Positions 24,037-35,777 of a DNA stretch of 64,000 nucleotides are shown piece after piece. The notes under the pieces were generated by a model. That model had not been told where the DNA came from, made no database searches, and was given only the letters and a program-made list of their open reading frames with translations. The stretch lies in assembly GCA_015179125.1 (NCBI GenBank), contig WHVA01000342.1:1-64000 (forward strand), written 5' to 3'. The first letter of the stretch is position 1. Each line of letters begins with the position of its first letter. A program made the translations under genes and the position numbers. Source of the DNA: Gautieria morchelliformis (Eukaryota > Basidiomycota > Agaricomycetes > Gomphales > Gomphaceae).

Positions 24037-24452
24037 CAGCAACACGCCTACACGCTGTTTGGGGCCCAGCGCTGCATGACAGGAGTATCTTTGCCGCCAT
24101 GTGTGCTACAGTACTATCGAACGAGGACAGTGACACCTCCCGTCTGTACAGACGGGGGATGTCGCTGTCCTCATCCGAGTGTTAGAAGAACATCACCCGG
24201 CGGTCTGGGCGTCACGATCTTAACGGAAGCGCGCATTGGACGCCTCGTTGTACTACTCAGTCAGGACAAACACGCCGCTGGCCTACAGTATGAAAGAACC
24301 ATTTCCCACCCAGCTCACCCACTCGATCATCTGGAAAGTCGCGTGCGTCTGCCGCCAAATCCAGACTGATCTGTGCTAATTAGAGTATACGCGGAACTCA
24401 GGAAGATACATTCGAGGGGATTTCCCTGGCTCGCCGTCTAGGCCGCTCACAA
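24037..24452. repeat. Direct duplication, unit 1 (~400 bp)
   Basis: Starts agcaacacgcctacacgctg and matches 24521-24905 over most of its length (for example the shared blocks tcagtcaggacaaacacgcc and cctggctcgccgtctagg). Unit 1 carries the hairpin at 24123-24172, which unit 2 lacks. No coding function is seen in either. Confidence 0.8.
24123..24172. repeat. 50-bp near-perfect palindrome
   Basis: The arms begin gaggacag and end ctgtcctc and meet in a perfect 18-bp palindrome, cccgtctgtacagacggg (24139-24156). Only a few mismatches occur over the full 50 bp. It sits inside duplication unit 1 and is absent from unit 2, so it looks like an insertion or a hairpin formed after duplication. Confidence 0.85.
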
Positions 24453-24520
24453 TGGCATGTGGGTGACATCCAGTGAGGGGAGCAAGACGGGACCATGTGC
24501 CGCGCGGACGTTGATCAGCT

Positions 24521-24905
24521 AGCAACACGCCTACACGCTGTTTTGGCCCCAGCGCTGCATGGCGGTCGTATCTTTGCCGCCATGTGTACTACAGTAAGTA
24601 GACACTCAGGCTGGGGATGTCACTGTCTCCGTTCGAGCGTTAGACGCACATCTTCCGGCGGTGGTCATTGGACGCCTCGTTGTAATACTCAGTCAGGACA
24701 AACACGCCGCTGGCCTACAGTATGAAAGACCCATTTCCCACCCAACTCACCCACTCGATCGTCTGGAAAGTCGCTTGTGTCTCCTGCCAAATCCGAACTG
24801 ATCTCGACCATACAGCCTGTGCTGATTAGAGTATACGCGAGACTCACGAAGATACACGCGAGGGAATTTCCCTGGCTCGCCGTCTAGGGCGCTCACAACG
24901 GCACT
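24521..24905. repeat. Direct duplication, unit 2 (~385 bp)
   Basis: Second copy of 24037-24452 in the same orientation, separated by about 70 bp. It differs by substitutions and small indels and by the lack of the hairpin. Confidence 0.8.
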
Positions 24906-26036
24906 GTCTTGTTAGCGAAATGGTGACACCGCTAAGATACTAACCGAAAGCGACGGTAAGTACGGCGTGTGGGCTGGGCACTGGCACGCGTACGATGTAT
25001 CATGCCGTCAATGCATCCGAGTCGGCTTACCTGGGTGCCATGACATTACAATAATATAACGATGGGCACAGTCGAGCATTATTTATTACGGGCGTGAATC
25101 CGTTAGCGCAAACCCTAAGGAGCGCATCGCATCTTTCATCTGGTTATAGTCCGACACCTTAGAGACGACTTTCAATCAGTCGGCTTCCAGGCATCTGCTG
25201 GTGCAGCTCCCATGGATTGGTATATACCGCCGGTACCGTAGTCACGGCGCCGTTGTAGCACATGCATGCGTCCGACCGACTACATGATATAAGTATGTCC
25301 ATAGTGTCGGTCAAATCATTATTTAATGTCCCAAGTCGGCGGTGAGAGCCAGTCCATATATATATATGCAAGCGACGGCGCGCGCGCACGCACAAACGGC
25401 ATGCGTGCGACGCTACTGACGGTGTCGCGACCGACTCGGACTCCTCACCGAGGTGCCAGAAACTCCGGAGGAAACAGAGTTCCCTTCCCTCTTTGGGTTA
25501 TTGGGCATGGGGCCTGGGGGGACGGTTACTGGCCAGCCTCTGACGAGTTGAACGCAACCACAGGCCCAAATTAATACATGTGAGCCTAGGCCGGTGATCA
25601 CTGGTCATCATGGATCATAACTGGCGTTGTTCAGCGCTCAGCGCTCAGCATCAGCCGATGTGGACAGCGATGAAATGAAAGTAAGTAAGGCGAGATGAAA
25701 AGACAACAAACTATAAAACCTTAACTCACAGTTACAAGTTTACAAATTGACCAACCTGCCGCATGCATGCAGGTCTCGTCACTCTTGCCTGTTATGTAAC
25801 ATGCAGGTTGTTGGCAGCTGGATTCAACGCAAAGACGCTCCCACTGGCTGATTGAACTTTTGGCCATGCTGTATAACATTTGTGGTATAGGATGCTTAAT
25901 CTTCGAGGATCCTACTCTCATGAAGTTGTGGAAGTTGTCATCACGTGACCATCACTCGGCTGATTACGTAAGCTTCTTAACCTCCTTACTTCTGATCACA
26001 CAATTTGCAAAGTAACTTCCGTTCTGCCATACTGGC

Positions 26037-26773
26037 ATGCCTCCTCGACCCGATTTTCTGCGTCCACTGGTAATCTCTGGGCCGTCCGGTACCGGGAAAA
26101 GCACCCTGCTGTCGAGGTTGTTCAAGGAACACCCGGATAAATTTGGCTTCAGCGTTTCCCGTGTGTGCTACCCAGAATACCGCAATTGCTTAACTCGTGA
26201 TTGACATCGACCGCAGATACCACCCGTGCTCCCCGTCCCGGAGAATCAGAGGGTAAAGATTACTACTATGTCCCGCGCGAACGGTTCACAGCGCTCATTG
26301 ACGAAAATGCGTTCATCGAGCACGCGCAGTTCTCGGGAAATTTTTACGGGACAAGCTTTATGACTGTACATAACGTCGCGGCATCCGGGAGACGCTGTCT
26401 CCTGGATATCGACAGCCAGGTTCGTTGCCGGACGGCTGGCTGACAGCGATATGTTCTTCCGCCGGCGAGCTGACTGTGTGGGCAGGGTGTGCGCCAGATC
26501 AAGCAGACCGATCTCAACCCAGTGTATCTCTTTATCTCGCCCCCATCGCTGACCGCCCTGCGCGAGCGGCTCAAGGGGCGTGGTACCGAGACCGAGGCGT
26601 CCGTAAAGGCGCGGTTAGACGCTGCGATCCGGGAGATCGAATATGCACGCACCCCTGGCGTGCACGACGTCATCATCGTGAACGACGACCTCGATAGAGC
26701 TTTCCACGCATTTGAAAAAGTGGCCCTCGGTGACACCGGGCCGGCCGATGCTCTCCCCGCATTGAACGACTAG
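26037..26773 (+). CDS. GUK1: Guanylate kinase
   Basis: Phosphorylates GMP to GDP with ATP, an essential cytosolic step of guanine nucleotide synthesis. Three exons: 26037-26160, 26217-26419 and 26486-26773, together 615 nt (204 aa), the normal length for fungal guanylate kinases. The P-loop GPSGTGKST is at residues about 15-23. The GMP-binding region reads [10 protein letters not shown], spanning the first splice junction, then [10 protein letters not shown]. The lid region [17 protein letters not shown] and the C-terminal [11 protein letters not shown] follow. The start at 26037 gives the usual short N-terminus before the P-loop. Both introns are GT-AG and under 70 nt. The gene looks intact. 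Confidence 0.96.
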
Positions 26774-26779
26774 ATTAAT

Positions 26780-27440
26780 TTCATGCGGTTTTGATACCTG
26801 TTACGCAAGTATAGACTCAATGGACATCTCGCGTTTCTATAGACTACTAGCTCACTGGATTGCATCTGATCAGTCTCGCCGGGCCCCCACCGCAGTCCTT
26901 GCTGCGCCGGATCCCCAAGCTAATGGTAGAGACCTGACACTTCGGATGAGTTCCCAGGCCGTTGATATATCTTATGATGTGGTAACTTGTGCGCTAGCTG
27001 AAGCCTGTTCTACCCCGCAGATGCTCTTGCGCTCTTGCTTCTCAGTTCCCTGATATGGATGCGTCTGACAGAGATTGATCCGATGTGAAGTTTATATGTG
27101 GCGCAATCTTTCCCAGATGGTATATACCGTCCCGAATTGCCGTTCAAGCTTATCATGGTTGGATATTGCTGCAGACTGAAAGTTAGGTGCACTTCAGTGG
27201 CACGGCCCCATCCTAAACGAACGCTACATAGACAAAGGCTTGCTGGGATACTAGCGTTAGACGTACCCTAGGGCGCATTTTGGTCAAGTGTAATACCACA
27301 CCGACTAATCTGTCCGGGGAGGTCCAGCAGCTTTCTCGCCACCAGAAGCCATTGATCGAATATTGGATTTGACCTTGAACTCAAAGTATCATGCGACTGA
27401 CATCAGAGCGCGGGTTTCAATTTCAAACCCAGGCGCCTCG
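26780..27440. other. Intergenic, nothing recognised
   Basis: About 660 bp after the guanylate kinase stop. I see no gene, RNA or repeat that I can support. Confidence 0.4.
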
Positions 27441-27447
27441 GAGAAGC

Positions 27448-28013
27448 TCAATGTAGACTGGCAAGGTATGGCCCGTTAAGGCTATTGAGGCGCTCACGGA
27501 TTAGCTCCTGGTCCTTGAAGCTGGTAAGCACCAGCCGCCTGACATGATCATGTTCTCGTATCCAAGTTTTCCATTTGAGTGTCTCCGGCTGCTGACAGTT
27601 TCTGATTGGACTGGTCAACAGATCACGCATGAGTGGCATCCGCTCCTGTGTGTTTAGATATTTACGCCCTGACCCAACGTCGCACCATAAAGTGCCGGAT
27701 GCGTATGCACTCACGAAACACTCCTTCATTAGAAGTTCGCATCGTGACACGTGGTCGAATGCTGAAAAGCGAAAGGCCTCCGCGGCGAGATCAGGTGTGC
27801 CATCTGACCACTTCATAAATATTCTAATCTTCCAGATGCCGTGCCAGGTCCAGCTATGTGGCATATCCAATAAAGTTCGGTATGTTGGCTCCTTTAATTC
27901 CGGTATAAATCGTTCCTTCGCAGCGGTGTGGTCAGCATCATTGCGAATAGAAGAATCCTCGCGAAGGGGTATTAGTCCGCTGTGTCCGTCCGTGATTTTT
28001 TGCGTTCACCACG
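27448..28013 (-). CDS. Unassigned open exon, possibly part of a gene
   Basis: The minus strand is open for about 188 codons. The reading looks protein-like: ITDGHSGLIPLRED, then LKEPTYRTLLDMPHSWTW, KWSDGTPDLAAEAFRFS, and a charged end to the stop at 27448-27450. I do not recognise a family. A further open piece (28347-28147: FKLSPLQGTHVSRRP, SLGYLISLDIWDAVF) lies upstream on the same strand and may be another exon, but I could not join them convincingly. It may be a decayed gene. Confidence 0.3.
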
Positions 28014-28439
28014 TCGGTGTGGTTTATCCAGGTACAAGGAAGCCTAGGCATACCGTGTCAAATTCCTTTGGCGTAATCAGTCGCCCCGCTTCTCGTACCC
28101 ACTTGCGACCTGATCAATATACAAGCACTGCGGCAATAATGACTCGTCACATGGGGCGGAAGACTGCGTCCCAGATATCGAGCGATATCAAATATCCCAA
28201 AGATGACTTGACCGCCTGTGCCTTAAACAAGCCAGAGGGGGTTAATTCCGGCTGCCACTTACATGATATTAACAGATTCCCTTGCGGTCTGCGACTCACG
28301 TGGGTACCTTGCAGAGGGGAGAGCTTGAAAGCAATTGCACAGCTCACTGCAGCCAGGTCTCAAAACACTCTTGAGACCGAGGGCTTGCGGATGTCCTTTT
28401 CAATCCACCTCGTACACATCACGCAAGCCTAGGCCGGGA

Positions 28440-29630
28440 GATTGGAGCTGCATGTAGAGCGATCGTATCTTTCATATGGAGGGCGTCAGCCCTCGGAACT
28501 GCGTTCATTGTAGTACCTACTGGTGATGGATATCATCGCCACCCACAGCCACGAGCAGCATCACCTCGACTGGCGCCAGGATCAAATGCAAATGGATTCG
28601 TGAGGTGCTCAGGGGACCCTTAGAATACTCTCCCATTTATGATGTCGTTGCGGATTGTGAGTGGTCCTGATAATCTGTCGCGTGACATCATGCACGTGAC
28701 GCGCGAATCGGAAATGAACAAGGAGGTTGCTTGCTGTGGCTTCGAGTCTTGCAGCTCTTTTACTACACGTCATCACATATTGTAGGGAAGAAGAGCACAG
28801 GTGACGAACGAGTCGCAACTCCTACTAATATTGCTAGGGTCGATCTTCTTCTGAAAGCCCCTGTGCAGTCTACATATCTCATCCGTTGGTGGTATTGGAA
28901 GGCTGGTGTTAACCCCCCACAGGCGGTTATCCTGCATCGGACGCAGAGATCCGGGATGTGGAAGTACTCACGTGTCGTGAGTCGTGATGAGGGGGTGGCT
29001 CAAGTTACAAGTACGCTCAACTGATTTGCACTGGTTTCATCCTTAGCGTAAGTATGCATTGCGGCTCTTTCTTGTTCCATCACTATGCGATGAAGCGGTG
29101 CAGTAAGTATTTGAATGGCTGTCATCCTCGCCAACTCTTGACGCACTGGTGTACCTGAGCGCCTGCGCTGGAGCTACGAGTCAATCGAGAGCATACCGTT
29201 TTGATGATGCAGGAAGCTGACAGGGTCAACATGGCGGGGAAGTAAGTTCTCAGCGAGACTTGAGATTATGTCAATTTGTCGCTTCTGTGGGCCAGTGGAT
29301 TCCCGGGATCTCGGCTAGTATTATTCACTTGCCCAGATCGAGATGGATAAAGGCGGAGCTCTGGCAGGGTATTGTTTCTTTGCGGACAGAAAGAAAGGTC
29401 AAAACTCGCTGGTGGATGGTGAACCCGGTGCCTGCTTGAAACTTACAAGCTGCGATAAGCATGGTAGAACAAGCTAGCCCGGTAAACCTCCTGTGTAGCG
29501 TCATATCAACATGGAAGACAAGCCAGGTGAGTGAAAGGGGAATATGATGTATGACTCGTGACCTTTGATTTGAGAGGGGCGTCACTCTTGAGTGCCAGTA
29601 CTGGGTGCTCTGGCCCGCAGCGTGCCAAGG
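28440..29630. other. Gene-poor region
   Basis: No gene, RNA or mobile element can be supported. Short open frames on both strands lack motifs. Confidence 0.35.
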
Positions 29631-29635
29631 CACTA

Positions 29636-30275
29636 CTAGCTAACTGTGTGCCGGGCGCGACAGTCGAGTGACAGATAGTGACACGTGCTCACCATTGCCA
29701 ACGAACAGAGTTTCAACATATGCAGGGCTTGATCGTTATATTTAGGCTGATATTCGGCACAAAATAATGGTTTTTTCAAGAACGTCTGCGCAGTGGATCT
29801 GCCGGATGATGAACGTTCTGAACCGCATAACTTACACCGAGGAAGAATTACATTAGGCGGGGAACGGACTCGACAAAACGATGCTCCTCCCGACTCACTG
29901 GTAAATCCGCCCGACGTGACAGCGTGTGTTGAGAGCACTCGGCCGACTCGGGAGATGGTGAGGTCGACGCGGGTCGAAAGATAAGACTCACGCGGGGTGA
30001 TCAAAAGGCAGCTAGCGTCTGGCCGTGCAGTGGACAGAATGTCCCTGTCTCGCACAGTAAAATATTCAGAGACCAGCTCTCGGTCGATCGATCGCGGTTG
30101 CAACAGGCCATGCAGAAACCATGCCCGTATTACTAACCGCGGTCCGCGCCGCTACCTTTGGCCGTGAAAACTGCTGTCGCCTTGTATACTTAGGAGCAAT
30201 CAAGCACATGATTAGAACAGGCTCAAGTGTCCGCGTCCGCAGGGGCTGTGAGAAAATCCGGGGCAACTCGGGCAA
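29636..30275 (-). CDS. Possible small gene, weak
   Basis: An open minus-strand stretch (30103-29636) begins MQPRSIDRELVSEYFTVRDR and includes a possible GTGAGT donor near 29993. It is divergent from the Reg1-like gene. I see no family signature, the start is uncertain, and it may be chance. Confidence 0.2.
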
Positions 30276-30449
30276 ACTCAGTTACCTCTTCCGAGCTGGC
30301 GCTCCTGCTCTTGGCGGCCCGGGCTCTCTCTCTCCACACCGCCCATCACAGCCTACGCACCATGTTACTCATCTGTCCGTATTGAACCCCCTCCCGCCCT
30401 CTAACTACTCTTCTATACTACTCCACTCTTCCACCCGCCCTCTCCCACA

Positions 30450-33400
30450 ATGGCCCAGTACCTTCCCGTTTTACTCGTCTCAGTCTCCGCAGTTTCTGCT
30501 GCGAATCCCGCTCCAGATGATTCCTCGCTCGACACACAGGCAATTGGCCAGGTAGACTACTTGAGCCACAATTGGCAGGAGGAGGACGTTGCAAAGTCAT
30601 GGAGGAACATGACCCGTAGGAAAGATTCCATCCAGAACGGCGCTCGCCTTGAGAACGCCAGCTGGCGAACGTGGTGGAAGCAGAGGAAAAAGCTTCCTAC
30701 AGTCAGCCCGGAGACACTTAACTGGTGAGCCACTGCACAATCTCGTATCATGCCTTTCATTCCCTGTCTCGTTAAGACTTTTTCGTGCCAATCCATTTTC
30801 CCGTGCAAACCATCCGTAGACAGAGCATACCTCTTTTGCCCACCGATTCAGCCTTCCTGTCGGCCGCTTTTTTCAGTTGCCTCTGTCCGTAGCCGTCTAT
30901 GCTTTTGCTCTATTTTCACGCAGGGCCTCCAATTGCGTATGTGCTCATTGCTGCTTACTCACAGGCTCAAAGATTCCGACGTTACTTGGCTCTATGGTCC
31001 ATTACATACTGCCGCCGATTGGGTGCCACCGCCGCGTCGAACGCCCTCACCGGAGCGCGAAAGTTCGGGTTCTTCATCCAGTTCCGTTAATTCGTCCAGT
31101 CCTTCCCCTCAATCGTTACACCCTAATGGCGCCAGGCTCCATTCCAACCCCTCCCGCTCGAATTCACCGTGGGCGCTCAAACCCATCCTGAAACATCGTT
31201 CCATCTCTGAGTTGCTTTCCATCTCGTATTCGTCCGGTCCTGGGGATTCTATGGATCTGGGAGATGATCCGGAATCCGCCCCGCCAAACGGCAATCTGGG
31301 CACCTCGAGGTCCCGCGGACCCCGTGACGTGAATGGGGCAGACGAAGCTCGGAAGCGGCCCAAGCTGACGCATACCAAGTCCGACACCAACATCCACCGA
31401 CGGAATCCATTCCGTGGAGACTCCCCGCCACTCCCGCTAGCCCCCAATGCCACCGCCCCTGCCCCCTTGTCTCCTGATATGCGCCCACCCTCGTCTCAAA
31501 GTCGCGAGAGCTCGTCTGCGGACACAAACAACGGGCAGAAGAGACATATCAGCTTCAACACGTTCGTTGAACAATGCATTGCCATCGAAACGCCGGAGAC
31601 GTCCAGAGATGAGTATTTTAGCATAGACGAGGAGGACGAGCGTGGTGTGGACGTCCGAGATGATATGGATGAGTACAGGGGTTACGAAGACGAGAGCGAC
31701 AATGAGGAATATGAGAGCGATGATGATGTGCTCGAGATGCGTCCAGGCCCGCACGCCCGTACATATCCTCGGCGGACCGCAGCCCTTTTTGGAACGCCGA
31801 GCTCCAACGGCTCTGGCTTCACCGGCTTCGACATGGCAGGCACAGGGTCGGAGAGGGAACACGTCACTATTGCCCCCATCGCACCGACGATGCTCAAGAC
31901 CTCGGCGTCGCCCTCACCCGTGGGATCCTTTTACCACGGAGGAGGATATGGCAGTTTGTGGGAGGAGGAGGAGGAAGAGGAGGAGGAAGCGCTCTTTTCG
32001 ACAAGACGTCCACATTATACCCGTACGAATTCCGGGATTGACCGGACTGACACGGTGAATCTGGTGTACGTGCCCCCGCAGGGCAGCGTTTACGCTGAGC
32101 GCATGTTGGGAGCCGACATGGTATCCAGTGGGTATGCCGCGGGCATGGGCGGTGCCAAGGCTGTCCGGGTGCCCCTCAGTTCGCCTCCGCAGGCAGTTGC
32201 GCAACTTCGCCCGTCGATGTTTGACGATACCGAGCTCCTCACCAGTCGGGAGGGCGCCGATTTGGAGCTGCCTTTCGAGCCCGCGTTGCGCTTAAATACC
32301 GGAGCGGATATGGGTGGTTTTGAGGACAGCTTGTGTGGCTCGGGCACATCCAACGGTGTTCGTGATCCTGGGCAGGCGAGGCCTGCAAGTCCATTGGACT
32401 TGGTGGGCCGCGTTGCTTCGGACACGGCATCCCCGCAGATGGAGGATTCGCGCAGTGCTCGTTCAAAGGGAAGTTCTAGCAGCGTAAGTGAGGACGGTAC
32501 AGTTATACCCTCTTCGCTTCCTTTGTCATCGTCCCCGCGGACAGCCGCCTCGAGATTGCAGCGTGAAGCCGCATCGCCGTCGCCCATTCCCGCACCCTCG
32601 CCCATCACACCGCCATGTCCAACTGCGGCCATCCCGATTCTCCATCACGCACATATCCATCAAGTGCCCTCCCCTGCGCCGTCCTCGACATCAACCGGCA
32701 CCTCATCGACCACGTCGGGCGGATCTGCAAATTCGGCCGGGTCCTACGGCTCGCCCTTCCTCGAGCCGCCCTCGCGGGGACGTTCCACTTCGCCCATCAC
32801 GTCGGTGTCCACGAGTGGTGACAGTCCCCGTGGGCGGAATATGAGACGGAGCAGCTCGATCTCCCTTTCTGACGTCGACTGCACCGTCCGCGACAAAGGC
32901 GACAAGGAGCCCCAGAGGGGCCGCAGTCGCAGCCGCAGTATTGGCCCTTTTGACGGCAGCGTGAGCCCTAGGTCTGGGAGCCACAGTCGACTAAGCCGGA
33001 GGGCGAGCATCGATGGTGCGGGCATTGGGCTCGGAGGCTTGGGATCAGCATATGGGCTCAGTGTCTCGCCCACCTGGCGGGGTCAGAGTCTGAGTCCCGA
33101 AGACCACGACGGTACGCAGAAGAGCGGAAGGGTAAAGTCGCGTGCGAGGAGAAGCAACAAAGGTGGGGAGTCGTCGCTTTCGCCGCCAAGCACCATACGG
33201 GAAAAGGACATCGCAGTCATCGACGATAGCCCTACTGCGGTCCCTCAAAGCCTGTCTGAGTCCACAGGAACCTCCGATGCGAATACCCGCCGTCGTATAA
33301 TCATAGAAGATGCAGACGCATCCTCTCATTCTCCAGCTCCTGACTCGTGCCCCACAGCCCCCACGGCCGTCAGCACGACGGTCACGCCTACACCTCCGGT

Positions 33401-33542
33401 CTCAATACACATCCGCACCTCCTCGGACGAATCTGCTACCCTGGTCGGTCGCGCCGTATCCTCAGCGAAAGGTTATCTCGGGTCTCTCTGGGGCTCACAA
33501 GGCTCTGATGCGTCAAGTACTTCCAGTCACAAGGACACTTGA
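30450..33542 (+). CDS. Reg1-like protein phosphatase 1 regulatory subunit (DUF1752)
   Basis: A large regulatory protein expected to target PP1 (Glc7) in carbon-source signalling, by analogy with yeast Reg1. Two exons, 30450-30724 and 30965-33542, give 950 aa; the 240-nt intron is GT-AG and splits the Trp codon. The N-terminal DUF1752 motif spans the junction: DYLSHNWQEEDVAKSWRNM, ASWRTWWKQRKKLPTVSPE, then LKDSDVTWLYG. Around residue 290 the sequence RHISFNTFVEQCIAIE gives an RVxF-like PP1 docking site in the Reg1 context. An acidic stretch (DDMDEYRGYEDESDNEEYES), a nine-Glu run (near 31960-31985) and the conserved NLVYVPPQGSVYAERML follow. The rest is Ser/Pro-rich and disordered. The frame before 30965 in the second ORF is intron and not coding. 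Confidence 0.85.
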
Positions 33543-33549
33543 CGGTGCC

Positions 33550-34390
33550 GGCACCGTTTTCACCTCCGCTTTCCACGTACACCTTTTTCGCATTCTTGTT
33601 TGGTCCATTATGGTTAAATACTCTTGTATCGCTCTCGTCGCATCCCGTGCATATCTTTACCCTCGCTGCCATCACTCCTGCATCGTCTTTCTTGGTCATG
33701 GACGCGTTTATTAGCCATCATCATCGCGTTGGTTGGCATGAGCTAGTCCCACACTGTCTATTATTCGTGTTCTTGCCACCGGTTATTACTCTACATTCTG
33801 CGCCGTTGTCTATTCCACACCCTGCGGCACACTTGTAACCTGTCCTGTATCGTAACATATCGGCCGTTATCCCTGTCAATATAATCGAGCTACAGCAGAA
33901 GTATACCGTGCCCTCTCAGAGATAGTGAGATTCAGGTTTCCTTTCTAACCAGTACGTAGTGCCAACCAGCCTCGATGGAGACATCCAGGGATTCAGCTGA
34001 GTTGTGATGTCCCTGAGAATATGCCTGACAGGGCCCTCGATTATGACGCCCTCGCGTATGTACCACCCTGAATGGTAGCTACGAGCGTTTGTCCATGCAT
34101 CTGTACGATTGCCTCTCTGAGTTTATTCAAGTTCGCGAGGGAGACAGCAAAAAGAGAGCAAAGAAAGAGATACAGAAATGAAGGGGCTGCCAGTGAGGCG
34201 AGGTCGAGTCGTGGTCTTGTTAAGGATGCAGATAATAATGACATATGACATATCCAGGGACGATGTGTATTTCAAGTTGCAGGAAACATACGTATTTGCA
34301 TTGTATTTCATGTCCGCAGACCCCACCTCCTTCCGCAGTTGGGGTAACTGTGAACAAAAGATGAGGCGATTACACTTTATAATCAAGTGT
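33550..34390. other. Intergenic downstream of the Reg1-like gene
   Basis: 3'-UTR-like sequence followed by A/T-rich DNA. No gene is seen. Confidence 0.35.
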
Positions 34391-34399
34391 TGGATGACA

Positions 34400-34700
34400 G
34401 ACCCATCATTCGAGAGAATCTGAAGATAGACCCACAGGGTGAGTGAGTCCACCCACGAATTGCAATTAGTACATTACAAAACTCATTTGATAATCAAATT
34501 TTTTAAAAGACAAACCCATCAGCCAGCCCGTCGAATAGCGTCTAAGGGATCGACCCATCGTTCGAGAATCTGAAGATAAACCCACAGGATGAGTCCACCC
34601 ACGATTTGCAATTAGTACATTACAAAACTCATTTGATAATCAAATTTTTACAAGACAAACCCATCAGCCCGCCCGTTGAATAGTGCCTAAGGATCGACCC
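34400..34700. repeat. ~150-bp tandem duplication
   Basis: Two adjacent units start acccatcattcgag (34401) and acccatcgttcgag (34553). They share ttagtacattacaaaactca and tttgataatcaaattttt. A third start, acccatc, at 34697 is followed by unrelated sequence. Noncoding. Confidence 0.8.
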
Positions 34701-35660
34701 ATCTTGACACGGATTTCAATTAAGAGACGGAGAGCGACCCATTTGCGGAACAACCTGGGGACGGCGCTTGGCAGCATTATCAGTGATCCGCTATCGCCCA
34801 CTGGGATTGTGTCCGGCGTGCCATAATATTTAATATAACATGGAGGAGGTTAGAGGAGAAGGAAGGCATTGGCTAGCATAAACTGCAACGCAAACACTGG
34901 TAAGTCGTTTGAAATTTACGGCAGGCATGAAATTCCTGACGACGCCTGGAGGTGCATATCATCAAACCCGCGGGCATTTCATTACCATCTATCTCTGACG
35001 GCGCTCGGGCGCTGACTCGACAAAAGGGAAGAACTATCTATATAAGTAAGTAGGTCAGATACATCGGTGTTAAGCTTGAAAATAGCTGACTGGATGTCCC
35101 GGAAACCAAACGACTACGTTATTCGACGGCACCTCATCGGTTGGTGCCCTCTAGGTTGATAATTCATGGAGTGACAAAATCATGCCACCTCCGGGGGGGC
35201 GGGATGGGTCCACCCGACGCGAAATCTAAATGTCCGCATGTGGAAGAACCTGTTCACACGAGCGTCTTGTCCCTTAGGAAAATCTTATTGAACGGTGCCG
35301 CAGGGATCCTCAAATCAAGAATGAGCCGGTACAGTCTGGTTCGGTAATGGGGGGCAACCGGAACGGACATACTATTTCAATGAGCGGTGCAAGTATCGTA
35401 GCAGACCCGGCTTTCCAAGACCCCATGCAAATTGACTTTACACCCTGACAAAGGGAGCTGTGTGGGTATTGGCCTACTGCTGTCAGTACTAGTAGGTGGA
35501 AAAGGCAAACCTGTAACCGGCACTGGATGTCGCGGAGCGGCAAAGCGCGATCAGAATTTGACGCCAGAATTGATTAGGTAACTCAAGATGGCCTCGTCTG
35601 ATTTTGGTACCCGAATATTATTTTACAAGAGGATCGTACCATCACCGGCCAAGGCCAGGG
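34700..35660. other. Intergenic upstream of HMG-CoA synthase
   Basis: No gene is supported in about 960 bp. Open frames are short and lack motifs. The right end should hold the HMG-CoA synthase promoter. Confidence 0.35.
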
Positions 35661-35668
35661 CCTCATTT

Positions 35669-35678
35669 CTATATATAC
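35669..35678 (+). promoter_or_regulatory. Candidate TATA element of HMG-CoA synthase
   Basis: ctatatatac lies about 100 bp before the HMG-CoA synthase ATG, and a second TATA-like motif (ctatataac) lies about 40 bp before it. The distance fits a fungal core promoter with a short 5' UTR. This is inference from sequence only. Confidence 0.4.
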
Positions 35679-35777
35679 TGGCCTACCGTCTTTCTGTCCG
35701 TCGCTCCAACAGAGTGCTCCCACTCCTGACTTCACCTATATAACCTACATCACCGTTAGACAAAACATTTACACGCT

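Larger units (their letters stand above)
22700..26030. other. Gene-poor region with internal duplications
   Basis: No gene can be supported over about 3.3 kb. Open frames in the GC-rich part (22716-23683) have no motif and overlap on both strands. The region contains repeated cgtgcgcac/ccgtgcg-type sequence at 23110-23260 and the duplication and hairpin described separately. Confidence 0.4.

Noticed and set aside
24037..24905. CRISPR-like or satellite array
   Set aside because: Only two long units with no regular short repeats and spacers; the organism is a eukaryote.
30750..30964. N-terminal about 70 codons of the 30750-33542 open frame
   Set aside because: The conserved DUF1752 motif is only continuous when 30725-30964 is removed as a GT-AG intron, so this part is intron.
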